The notes: generated from the sequence alone by a model not told the origin. 6,166 nt of DNA from Clostridiales bacterium UBA8960 (GCA_003482695.1 DMYC01000113.1:2056-8221); one strand, 5' to 3'; shown: positions 1-6,084, counted from the stretch's first letter. Numbers and translations: made by a program.

Positions 1-43
1 GGGGTCCGACCCCCTGATCATTCCCTGATCCTTCCCTGATCAC
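1..43. repeat. Left-edge, degenerate copy of the 29-bp palindromic repeat
   Basis: The first 20 bases match the last 20 positions of the palindrome seen complete at 2181 and 3361; the window cuts off its left side. The right arm is then echoed twice: CCCTGATC occurs at 12-19, 23-30 and 34-41, an 11-base period with short TT or CTT joints. This looks like a partly duplicated or decayed arm. It lies upstream of the chemoreceptor promoter, probably at the 3' end of a gene outside the window. No coding sequence is seen in 1-174. Confidence 0.75.
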
Positions 44-76
44 TCCAAATTACTTTTACTCTCAAATCATTATCTT

Positions 77-103
77 TTAACAACCATAAAAATATGGTAT
101 AAT
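77..103 (+). promoter_or_regulatory. SigA-like promoter of the chemoreceptor gene
   Basis: A perfect -10 box TATAAT (98-103) is preceded by TGG, giving an extended -10 (TGnTATAAT). A -35-like TTAACA lies at 77-82 with a short 15-base spacer, or TTTAAC at 76-81 with 16. Between the boxes is an inverted repeat, CCATA (84-88) and TATGG (93-97) around AAAA, which could be an operator. Transcription would start near G110. The transcript would begin GGGA, complementary to TCCC at 123-126. The -10 is clear; the operator is only suggested. Confidence 0.6.
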
Positions 104-144
104 TAGCGCGGGACAATCAAAATCCCAACCACTCATATTCAATT

Positions 145-171
145 AAAGGAGGAACGGGGTAACCCTACGCG
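145..171 (+). promoter_or_regulatory. Distant ribosome binding site with a bridging hairpin
   Basis: A strong Shine-Dalgarno sequence AAAGGAGG (145-152) lies 22 bases before the ATG at 175, far more than the usual 5-9. An in-frame TAA at 160-162 rules out a longer reading frame. Bases 155-169 can fold: C155-G156 pair with C168-G169, and GGG 157-159 pairs with CCC 163-165, with a bulged TA and a TAA loop. Folding out these 15 bases leaves an effective spacing of 7. The spacing is observed; the fold and its effect are inferred. Confidence 0.5.
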
Positions 172-174
172 ATT

Positions 175-2154
175 ATGAAGCTAAAATTTAAATTGATTAC
201 CATTTTTGTCTTGTTGACCGTATTATCCACGAGCGTACTTGGTTCACTCTCATACTTTAAATCTCAGGAGATTTTAAGTGACGAGATTTCAACCATGACA
301 GAGACCTTTGTACATGAACTATCAAAGGGTTTGTCCGCAAAAATGCAAACATATCGCAACAGCATAAGCATCCTTTCGAATTCAGCCATATTCGGTGCGA
401 CATATGTATCAAAAAATCCTTTGGAGCTCAACGAGTTTCTTGAAAGCTTTATGGAAGAGTTTCCTATGGTGTCCAACATTTATGTTGGTTATAAAGACAA
501 ATCATTTTATATTGCCCCAAAAGTGGACTTGCCTGAAGGGTATGATCCTACGATCAGACCTTGGTACCTAGCCGCTTTGGAAAATAAGGCGAGCGTATGG
601 ACCGATCCTTACTTTAATGCGACGGACCAAACGCTGATTGTGTCGTTTGCGATTCCGGTTTATATTGGCACAAGCAAAACGAGTCCCGTCGGTGTACTTG
701 CGGCCGACATCAATTTAACTGAGCTTGCTAACGAAATGAACGCCATCGTAATCCTCGAAAACGGTTATCCAATACTGATCGATGCAAAGGGCAATACGAT
801 GACGCACAAAAATCCTGATCTTATCGGTGAACCAATTCCTGTTGAAACGATCACGACCGCGATTGCAAACGCAGATTCAGGAAACGTATCGTATACTTTT
901 AACGGCGAGAAGAAATTCGGCATGTTCACGACGATGGAAGAGACAGGCTGGCGCGTCCTCGTCACCATCGACGAAAGCATTTTAAACAAAAAAGCCCTGC
1001 CGATATTGAATCAAATTTTAATCATAGGCATCCTGACCATCCTCGTTATCGGGTTTGTCAGCATCCTTTTCGCAAATCAGATTACAAAGCCGCTCAATAT
1101 TCTCAAAAGGAGTATTGAACGCGTTAAAAATGGCGATTTTACAGCGATGTCTGATGTGAAAACGAAAGATGAAATCGGTGAAATGTCATCCGCTTTCAAC
1201 GACATGCTCGTAAACGTCAAAAGCATGATGCTTAAAACGAAAGCCGCTGCCGCGCATGTCAACCAGTCATCGGTTACGCTGGCTGAAAGCGCTGAATCTG
1301 CATTGATATCGGCCGAAGAGGTTTCCAAGACCGTCGCTGAAATCGCACAAGGCGCAGGCAGCCAAGCAGAAGATGCGGAAAAAGGGACCATCGTAGCGCA
1401 TCAGCTTAGCAAAGAAATTGAGATGCTGCTTGACCTTATTAAGACGATGTCAATGAATGCCACCACTATCCAAAACCAAAACGAAACCAGCAGCCGAAAC
1501 GTCAGAACACTGAACGATCGTAGCTCTGAGAGCATAGAGTCCATTGACAAAATCAGCGTTGCCATCGAAGATTTGAGAACAAAAAGTGCAACGATCGGCA
1601 ATATCGTCGATACCATCAGCAACATCGCAAGCCAGACGAACCTACTCGCACTGAACGCTTCCATCGAAGCTGCAAGAGCTGGGGAGCACGGTAGAGGGTT
1701 TGCAGTTGTTGCAGAGGAGATCAGAAAGCTGGCTGAGAGCTCAAACGATGCGGCGAAAGAGATCCAAAGCCATGTCGAGGCGATTCAGCAACAAAGCAAC
1801 GAAACATCTAATATCATGGTCAACGTCAGCAAGAGCGGAAAACTCCAAACGGATGCTGTCGTAGAAGTGAAGCATACTTTTGAAATGATTTTCGAGAACA
1901 TCGACAATATCCTCCAGCTAATTCTCAACACATCAGCGAAAGTCGACGAAATTGCGACGATGAAAGAGAAAATGATCGAAGCCAACGAGAATATCTCATC
2001 CGTGTCTGAGGAAACAGCCGCAGCATCTGAGGAAGTTACCGCTTCTATGGATATGCAGGCGAGCATCGTCAAGTCCGTGGCGGACTCGTCGGAGGAACTC
2101 AAGAGATTGGCGACAGATTTGTTTGATTTGTTTGCGTCATTTAAGACGGAGTAA
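175..2154 (+). CDS. Methyl-accepting chemotaxis protein with dCache sensor domain
   Basis: Transmembrane chemoreceptor of 659 residues that senses an extracellular ligand and controls the CheA kinase through CheW. Visible in order: basic start and first membrane helix (about 7-28); extracellular dCache domain (about 35-270); second membrane helix (about 277-300); HAMP linker (about 301-353, with P306 and DEIG at 332-335); long methyl-accepting coiled coil with the conserved hairpin tip at about 471-523 ([20 protein letters not shown], then EEIRKLAE). The sensor carries Y123, R128, W130, Y131, Y146 and D178, which match the spacing of the amino-acid-binding dCache signature known from receptors such as PctA. 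The predicted ligand is therefore an amino acid or related amine. The C-terminus (FASFKTE) has no CheR/CheB-tethering pentapeptide. ATG 175 is the first possible start after an in-frame TAA at 160-162, though its ribosome binding site is unusually distant. It appears to be a single-gene transcript, ending at the palindrome hairpin downstream. Confidence 0.96.
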   Translation: MKLKFKLITIFVLLTVLSTSVLGSLSYFKSQEILSDEISTMTETFVHELSKGLSAKMQTYRNSISILSNSAIFGATYVSKNPLELNEFLESFMEEFPMVSNIYVGYKDKSFYIAPKVDLPEGYDPTIRPWYLAALENKASVWTDPYFNATDQTLIVSFAIPVYIGTSKTSPVGVLAADINLTELANEMNAIVILENGYPILIDAKGNTMTHKNPDLIGEPIPVETITTAIANADSGNVSYTFNGEKKFGMFTTMEETGWRVLVTIDESILNKKALPILNQILIIGILTILVIGFVSILFANQITKPLNILKRSIERVKNGDFTAMSDVKTKDEIGEMSSAFNDMLVNVKSMMLKTKAAAAHVNQSSVTLAESAESALISAEEVSKTVAEIAQGAGSQAEDAEKGTIVAHQLSKEIEMLLDLIKTMSMNATTIQNQNETSSRNVRTLNDRSSESIESIDKISVAIEDLRTKSATIGNIVDTISNIASQTNLLALNASIEAARAGEHGRGFAVVAEEIRKLAESSNDAAKEIQSHVEAIQQQSNETSNIMVNVSKSGKLQTDAVVEVKHTFEMIFENIDNILQLILNTSAKVDEIATMKEKMIEANENISSVSEETAAASEEVTASMDMQASIVKSVADSSEELKRLATDLFDLFASFKTE

Positions 2155-2177
2155 GTGAATAAGAGATTAGGTGAGTG

Positions 2178-2215
2178 AAAGTGATCAGGGGGTCCGACCC
2201 CCTGATCACTTTTTT
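2178..2215 (+). terminator. Terminator of the chemoreceptor gene, built from the palindromic repeat
   Basis: The palindrome's 13-bp arms extend by AAA/TTT to a stem of about 16 bp with a CCG loop, followed by a T-run to 2215. It starts 24 bases after the receptor's TAA. On the opposite strand the hairpin is followed only by TTTCACTC, so termination should be mainly in the + direction. This is a structural prediction. Confidence 0.65.
2181..2209. repeat. Complete 29-bp palindromic REP-like repeat, copy 2
   Basis: Perfect inverted repeat with 13-base arms GTGATCAGGGGGT around a CCG centre. It is identical over all 29 bases to the copy at 3361, and to the partial copies at both window edges over the parts present. 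Much more G- and C-rich at its core than its surroundings. The GGGGTC-GACCCC core resembles intergenic palindromes that, as I recall, accompany REP-associated IS200-like (Y1) transposases in many bacteria. No transposase is encoded in this window. Confidence 0.9.
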
Positions 2216-2253
2216 ATTGTGCCAAACACCCGCTGTGATGCGGCGGCGCAATA

Positions 2254-2262
2254 TGTTATAAT
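2254..2262 (+). promoter_or_regulatory. Extended -10 promoter of the membrane protein gene
   Basis: TGTTATAAT (2254-2262) is a consensus extended -10 element. The sequence 17 bases upstream (TGTGAT, 2234-2239) is a poor -35, as often seen with extended -10 promoters. It lies after the palindrome terminator and 43 bases before the TTG start, so this gene is probably transcribed independently of the chemoreceptor. Confidence 0.5.
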
Positions 2263-2305
2263 AAAAAAGATATGCATCCATCATAAAACCCATTTGGAGG
2301 TCAAA

Positions 2306-3292
2306 TTGGCTCGCACAAGAATCGCCATCATCTCGTACATCGCCATCATCATTTTTTTCATGCTCGCAATGTTGATTGAGCACGTTTTCTACAAACACAT
2401 GCTCGTAACGGTTTTCACTATTCTGCTGAGTGTCATAACGATCATGCAGATGCTCAAGTTCACAAAAACAGCCAAATCTGATTTTGATGGGCATGTCCCT
2501 CTGAATCGCGCACTCGATTTTTATAGCGTCGTTTTTGGTGCGCTTCTTACTTATTGGCTTGTGAAATACACCCCCCTATCGCCTGTGGTTGCCTCTTCGG
2601 TCGTAGGGATACTCGGTGCCTTTTTATATAAAAAAACGGCAGTGGCTACGTTTTGCGGCAGCTTTGTTGGCATGTCCTCACCTGAGCTATTCAGCACCAT
2701 CGATCTCACGATCGCAGCCGCGATATCAGGTGTCCTCTTCGTGGAAGGGAAGCCTTTTTTCTCTGGTGTAGGTGGCAAATTGGGAACCACTGCGTTTTTC
2801 GGAAATGTCGTCGTCATCCTATTTAAGTCAACGCCAAACTATCAGTTTGTTAACCTTAGATTCGACATTATTCATCGCATTTTTGACTGGAAACTCATTT
2901 TAGTTTACATGTTTTGGGGTGCGATTGCCTCATACCTCACTTATTGGTTTTCAAAAAAGTGGCTTCACAATATTGTTCTAAGTTCCAGTCTTGTGGGGCT
3001 GGCTGGCGGGCTGATTCTTCCAGCTGCGATGCCTCATAGTGGCTATATCATCGCGATCGTGGTCTATTGTGCCTCATTTGCAGGAATGACAGGCGCGACG
3101 CGTTTTAAGAAAGGCCATCTTTTTCTTGTCGCAGGCGCCATCAGCGGTCTCATCTTTTTCAACACCATTCCGATCTTCGTTGGACTCGGGGGCAAACTGG
3201 GTACGATCGGATTTGTGTCTTCGTTGTTTACACTGGGCTTAGCCCATATGTATCGTTATTTTTATACTTTAAGGCATAGTACACCAAATTGA
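2306..3292 (+). CDS. Polytopic membrane protein with two duplicated halves, family not recognised
   Basis: A 328-residue, very hydrophobic integral membrane protein, probably with eight to ten helices. I do not recognise its family and assign no function. A short N-terminal segment with two hydrophobic helices (about 5-23 and 31-48) precedes two similar halves, about 72-174 and 199-312. Each half opens with an aromatic-rich helix (FGALLTYWLV; WGAIASYLTYW), then has an FxGM(S/T) motif (120-124; 258-262) and ends with GGKLGT (156-161; 295-300). The motif spacing between halves is 138-139 residues, so this is a direct internal duplication as in many transporters. The TTG start at 2306 follows GGAGG (2296-2300) by 5 bases. 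The frame is open back to a GTG at 2171, but that extension runs through the palindromic repeat and upstream of the promoter, so I reject it. The gene ends with TGA before a strong two-way terminator and converges with the surface protein gene. Confidence 0.8.
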   Translation: MARTRIAIISYIAIIIFFMLAMLIEHVFYKHMLVTVFTILLSVITIMQMLKFTKTAKSDFDGHVPLNRALDFYSVVFGALLTYWLVKYTPLSPVVASSVVGILGAFLYKKTAVATFCGSFVGMSSPELFSTIDLTIAAAISGVLFVEGKPFFSGVGGKLGTTAFFGNVVVILFKSTPNYQFVNLRFDIIHRIFDWKLILVYMFWGAIASYLTYWFSKKWLHNIVLSSSLVGLAGGLILPAAMPHSGYIIAIVVYCASFAGMTGATRFKKGHLFLVAGAISGLIFFNTIPIFVGLGGKLGTIGFVSSLFTLGLAHMYRYFYTLRHSTPN

Positions 3293-3307
3293 TCCGTCAA
3301 TTGAGCC

Positions 3308-3352
3308 TAAAAAAAAAACCGTATCTTTCAGCGCGAAAGATACGGTTTTTTT
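3308..3352. terminator. Bidirectional intrinsic terminator between convergent genes
   Basis: A perfect 12-bp stem (ACCGTATCTTTC, 3318-3329, with 3335-3346) encloses the loop AGCGC. Ten A residues precede it (3309-3318) and a T-run follows to 3352, so a U-tract follows the hairpin on either strand. It serves the + strand membrane protein gene, whose stop ends at 3292, and the minus-strand surface protein gene, whose stop is at 3397-3399. Confidence 0.93.
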
Positions 3353-3360
3353 GTTCAGAA

Positions 3361-3389
3361 GTGATCAGGGGGTCCGACCCCCTGATCAC
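3361..3389. repeat. Complete 29-bp palindromic REP-like repeat, copy 3
   Basis: Identical over 29 bases to the copy at 2181, and also followed by a T-run on the + strand (3390-3394). It lies 7 bases beyond the TAG stop of the surface protein gene, between that stop and the two-way terminator. It is therefore transcribed in that gene's 3' untranslated region, where it could form a stable hairpin and protect the mRNA end. Confidence 0.9.
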
Positions 3390-3708
3390 TTTTTGACTAT
3401 TTTTTTCTTCTTAAGAATGCGCCTGCTGCTGTGACAAGACCACCTAAGCCATAGAATAATTCTGCTGGTAATTGGCCAGTTTGTGGAAGTGTACTTCCAA
3501 GAGGTGTTGGTTCTTCGAAATCAATTTCCTCAAAGATTTCTACAACAGGTGCTCCTAAATATTGATCGACATCAACAAAATCAATACCTTCGCCAAGTGC
3601 TACTGGTTCATCTTCCAAATCCTCAGTTGTTGCTGCTGTTGTTGGCTCTGAAGTTGGTGGTTCTTCAGTTGTTGGTTGCTCTGTTGGCGGTTGTACAGGA
3701 ATTACAGT

Positions 3709-4677
3709 CCATCTTGCTATAACAGTAATCTCTAGATCATCTTCATACACACCATCGTATGCCACTTCGTAATCTTCATCAAACTCAACTTCGCCACCAT
3801 CGATGAACCAACCATCAAATGTGAAGCCAGGTCTAGTTGTTGAAGGCACTTCAAAATTGGTTTGTGGATGAACCAATACGATCGATTCTACTGTACTGCC
3901 TCCAGCTGCATCAAAATTAATTGTAAATGTTGACAATGGTTTTGCTACCCATTTTGCATAAACGTTTAAAACAGTATCGCCATCATATGGACCATCATAA
4001 ACGACTTCAAATTCTTCTGTGAACTCTTTTTCTTCATCTCCATCCATATAGAACCAGCCTATGAAGTTTAAAGTCTCTTCAGTTGGGTCCTCTTTTGGAA
4101 AATCAAAATCAACATCATTATAATACATTATGCTTGTGCCTAAAGGTTCTTCAAGTTCATCATTTTGATAGAAATTAATGGTATATTTAGATGCATCTTT
4201 TTCAACCCATTTTGCATAAACATCAATCTCTTTATCATCTTCATATTTATTTCCGTAAACTACTACATAATTTTTATCAAATACTAAACTCGATTCACCG
4301 ATCATCCAGCCACCGAAATCAAATCCTGTTTTTTCTGGTTCATCTGGCATTTTAAAAGTTTTAGTTTCATAAGTTAATTCAATCGAATCATATTTAACAG
4401 TATTATCAATATTGTCAAAGAAATTGACTACGAATTTTGATAGAACTTTTGGTGCCCATTTTGCATATACTGTAACTTCTTTTGCTTGGTCATATGCATT
4501 TTCATATGCGACACTGTTGGTAAAAGGTGTCACATATTCATCATCCATGAACCATCCTAAAAAGTGGAAGTCTGCATGTGTTGGTGAAGGTGAATTAATC
4601 GTTGTTTCGTCATAAGTCACACTAATTGGGTCGTGTGAACTGTGAGATGAAACAAAATTAACTTTTATAGTTGACCA
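3709..4677 (-). repeat. Four tandem coding repeats of the surface protein
   Basis: The four Listeria/Bacteroides-type units, 74-82 residues each, are encoded here in tandem. Three unit ends share near-identical DNA (CCATTTTGCATA at 3950, 4208 and 4456 on the + strand), while the unit nearest the C-terminus ends differently (IARW). Units 2-4 carry an acidic insertion before the last strand (for example EEFEVVYDGPYDGD). Such repeats are elongated beta-rich stalk modules in the known family. Repeat number could vary between strains. Confidence 0.8.
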
Positions 4678-5343
4678 TGCTTTTGTTGTGAAAAATGCCG
4701 ATACAGACTCACTTGTGTAATTCTTAGTCGCTGTAATCGTTACTTTTCTTAAGTCACCTGTAAAAACATTTTCATCTGAAACAAGTTTGGAATCGAAATT
4801 TGTCATATCAAAACTTGATTCAATTGCAGCTTTAGCTGCTTCGTATGTGTCGTATTTTGTAATTGAGCCTACGACAGTAAATTTATCAACATATGTTGTG
4901 ATTTTCTTCTCGTATGTGACTGTGCCAATATCAGACTCTCTCCAGCCCGCGTTGTCCTCGCTTCTTTCTGCAATTACTGTATGGCTAACATAATCATAGT
5001 CCGGCTGAAGGCTTTCAAACAAAGCTTTGATTGTAGGATACTGATCAAAATTTCCACCTTTACCAAATGCGTAAACCGGTATATCGTTATTTGCAGTTTT
5101 TTGCTTGTGGTATACTGTTTTATTCAAAGTCATAACAAGTGTGGAATTAACCTCTTCCTGAGACTTCTGAACCTGATATTCAAAACTGTCCACTTTCTTG
5201 AAATTCGCACTCATCACAAGCGTGTAAAGCGTGCTTGGTGTTAAACCTGTTAACATTAGTGCATCACTTTCCAAATCAATTGTTTGTGGACTGCCGTTCA
5301 GTGTTGCATTGTAACCCGTAAAAATAAATGGTGAAGGGAGGTC

Positions 5344-5346
5344 CTA
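5344..5346 (-). other. In-frame amber stop codon within the surface protein frame
   Basis: Reading from ATG 5499, codon 52 is TAG in the context TGG TCA TAG GAC CTC. It falls inside the predicted fibronectin-III-like domain, 20 or so residues after the signal peptide. The phase is unchanged on either side, so a substitution explains it, not a frameshift. One base change from TGG, CAG, GAG, AAG, TCG, TTG, TAC or TAT would create it. Confidence 0.9.
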
Positions 5347-5505
5347 TGACCATGTAAAGTTACCTTCAGTTGCACCTGTTGCTGTTCCAGTCAAAACTGT
5401 GATCGGTGTCGCTACCGCAAAACTTGCAAACGGTACGCCTCCAAAAACCAAAACTGCTGTCAATAATAATGCTAAGCCTTTTTTAAGTATTCTCTTCATA
5501 TAATG

Positions 5506-5538
5506 CTCTCCTTTGCCAAATAAAGTTTCTAATTTGGC
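5506..5538 (-). promoter_or_regulatory. Expression-platform hairpin and ribosome binding site
   Basis: A 7-bp inverted repeat, GCCAAAT (5538-5532) and ATTTGGC (5521-5515) with a 10-base loop, uses the GCC that ends the riboswitch aptamer. It finishes one base before the Shine-Dalgarno AAGGAGAG (5513-5506), which lies 6 bases from the ATG. No U-tract follows, so it is not a terminator. Hairpin and ligand-bound aptamer appear mutually exclusive. This favours control of translation, with ligand binding freeing the ribosome site, but the direction is inferred. Confidence 0.55.
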
Positions 5539-5620
5539 AGTCGGACGATCTTGGTATACTTCTATACTTTAGACTCCTGACTTTGCGTCCTTAGCTTTCG
5601 CTAAGTTTGCCCTTACATTC
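5534..5620 (-). promoter_or_regulatory. Cyclic-di-GMP-I (GEMM-I) riboswitch aptamer
   Basis: The leader contains the conserved GEMM-I elements in order. GGGCAAAC (5612-5605) includes the ligand-contacting G. The P2 stem CTTAGC/GCTAAG (5605-5600, 5595-5590) is capped by a GAAA tetraloop. GGACGCAAAG follows (5590-5581). The P3 arm has GTCTAAA and CCAAGAT as tetraloop receptor, and a GTATA/TATAC sub-stem. The 3' strand GACTGCC ends near 5536. The usual AAAGCC...GGGTT pairing appears here as AAAGTC...GACT, a compensated change that supports the fold. The outer P1 pairing looks short. It lies 35 bases before the surface protein ATG and senses the second messenger that governs motile-to-sessile transitions. 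Confidence 0.93.
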
Positions 5621-5716
5621 TCTTTGTCTAAGCCTTGCTCTTTTTTATGCATTCTGTTTTGTAGTGCCTTCTCTATTAAATATCCCCTCCAATACATTAG
5701 TTTAATATTGTCGTGA

Positions 5717-5944
5717 TTACCTAACCGATACTAATTTCTGGGTTTCATCCCAATCTCTAAATTTTTTTGAATGTTCTTGTTCTCCCTGTACAGCCATATT
5801 TATCAGATTCAGGAGCTCCAGTTCACTTCTAAAGTGCACTTTTTTACCTGTGTCCAACCATTCGATGACGCCTTGCCAACTATGGTTTTCCTGATGATGG
5901 ATTGAAATTAGAAAGTTGCTGCGATTATAATTGTCCTTTACCAT
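5717..5944 (-). CDS. Conserved-looking small protein of unknown function
   Basis: A 75-residue soluble-looking protein with no signal peptide or membrane segment. ATG at 5944 has an excellent ribosome binding site (AAAGGAGG) 8 bases upstream, which makes this a real gene despite its size. The core reads ISIHHQENHSWQGVIEWL (13-30), then a short turn (DTGKK) and FRSELELLNLI (38-48), which suggests a beta-strand pair followed by a helix. The charged tail (54-75) is less ordered. From memory, small clostridial proteins share a pattern of WQG, W and F(R)SxLELxxLI, but I know no function for them. It is the first gene after the repeat-bearing promoter at 6006-6060, and the riboswitch leader and surface protein gene follow in the same direction, so they may be co-transcribed. 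There is no clear terminator in between. Confidence 0.8.
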   Translation of the reverse strand: MVKDNYNRSNFLISIHHQENHSWQGVIEWLDTGKKVHFRSELELLNLINMAVQGEQEHSKKFRDWDETQKLVSVR

Positions 5945-5973
5945 TTTAAGCGCCTCCTTTGGGCGATCGTTAT

Positions 5974-5990
5974 AATAAATTGAATTTATT
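5974..5990. promoter_or_regulatory. Perfect AT-rich palindrome in the small gene's leader
   Basis: AATAAATT (5974-5981) and AATTTATT (5983-5990) form a 17-bp palindrome with one central base. It sits just downstream of the predicted transcription start and upstream of the small gene. It could be a repressor operator or a weak mRNA hairpin. AT-rich palindromes also arise by chance, so confidence is low. Confidence 0.3.
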
Positions 5991-6005
5991 ACTACTTGTA
6001 AAATA

Positions 6006-6011
6006 ATTATA
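6006..6011 (-). promoter_or_regulatory. -10 box of the promoter for the small gene and probably the surface protein
   Basis: A perfect TATAAT on the minus strand. The hexamer 17 bases upstream is CGCGAT, nothing like TTGACA. A strong -10 with no -35 and direct repeats immediately upstream is the layout of activator-dependent promoters. Transcription would start near 5999, giving a leader of about 55 bases. I found no convincing separate promoter in 5618-5716 for the riboswitch leader, only a weak TTAAAC/TATTTA pair. Confidence 0.6.
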
Positions 6012-6016
6012 TAATG

Positions 6017-6060
6017 TCACCGTTACATATCGCGAACATCTGCGTTACATCCGCGTTACA
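6017..6060 (-). repeat. Four contiguous 11-bp direct repeats, probable regulator-binding array
   Basis: Read on the minus strand, the units are TGTAACGCGGA (6060-6050), TGTAACGCAGA (6049-6039), TGTTCGCGATA (6038-6028) and TGTAACGGTGA (6027-6017). Three share TGTAACG and the third is diverged. The 11-bp period keeps each site on one face of the helix. The last core ends 9 bases before TATAAT, where a -35 would be. This is the geometry of OmpR/PhoB-family response-regulator boxes; PhoP boxes in Bacillus are TTAACA-like with 11-bp spacing, compared with TTACA on the + strand here. The regulator is unknown. Confidence 0.65.
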
Positions 6061-6084
6061 CACATCTAAATCAGAAAAAAAGAC

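Larger units (their letters stand above)
3397..5499 (-). pseudogene. LPXTG cell-wall-anchored surface protein with Listeria/Bacteroides repeats, interrupted by in-frame TAG
   Basis: Probable adhesin or surface-display protein of 700 codons, covalently anchored to peptidoglycan by sortase. ATG at 5499 has a good ribosome binding site (AAGGAGAG, 5506-5513). Domains in order: signal peptide (MKRILKK, then a hydrophobic stretch to about residue 30); a fibronectin-III-like domain (about 33-100, with FTGYN and LTGLTPSTLYTL); an unrecognised region (about 100-274); four Listeria/Bacteroides (InlB B-type, Flg_new) repeats at about 275-348, 353-431, 436-517 and 522-597, each with GW(F/M) and ending in YAKW or IARW; a Pro/Thr/Glu linker; LPQTG (671-675), a hydrophobic helix and an RRKK tail. 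Codon 52 is TAG (5344-5346), and the frame stays open and homologous-looking on both sides. A TTG at 5274 could begin the downstream open part, but it has no ribosome binding site and would lack the signal peptide. So it is a nonsense-mutated gene, a readthrough gene or a sequence error. A cyclic-di-GMP riboswitch lies in its leader. Confidence 0.85.

Noticed and set aside
2171..2305. N-terminal extension of the membrane protein back to GTG 2171
   Set aside because: It would translate the palindromic repeat and the promoter's -10 region, gives a polar, low-complexity leader unlike a membrane protein start, and has no ribosome binding site. TTG 2306 has GGAGG 5 bases upstream.
264..2494. Minus-strand open frames across the chemoreceptor (for example 264-479, 1077-1391, 1785-2102, 2141-2494)
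   Set aside because: Antisense shadows of the receptor and the adjacent gene, with Ser/Ala-rich products and no ribosome binding sites.
3483..5244. Plus-strand open frames inside the surface protein gene (for example 3483-3722, 4412-4615, 4981-5244)
   Set aside because: They are antisense shadows with low-complexity or arbitrary products, no ribosome sites, and they oppose a clearly coding strand.
3397..5274. Surface protein as an independent gene starting at TTG 5274
   Set aside because: No Shine-Dalgarno precedes it and the product would be an LPXTG protein without a signal peptide. The same frame upstream encodes a signal peptide with a good ribosome site at ATG 5499.
5344..5346. Pyrrolysine insertion at the amber codon
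   Set aside because: Nothing in the window points to a Pyl system, no downstream insertion element is visible, and this same gene ends with TAG at 3397-3399. Kept only as a check within the amber finding.
5571..5654. 27-codon frame (ATG near 5654 to TAA near 5571) on the minus strand, overlapping the riboswitch
   Set aside because: It lacks a ribosome binding site, and its sequence is explained by the conserved aptamer bases.
5618..5716. Dedicated promoter immediately before the riboswitch
   Set aside because: The best pair (TTAAAC with TATTTA, 17-base spacer) matches consensus poorly. I cannot support it, so co-transcription from the 6006 promoter remains the simpler reading.
6017..6060. 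Short tandem repeats as a CRISPR array
   Set aside because: The units are 11 bp and contiguous with no spacers, and they sit directly upstream of a -10 box.
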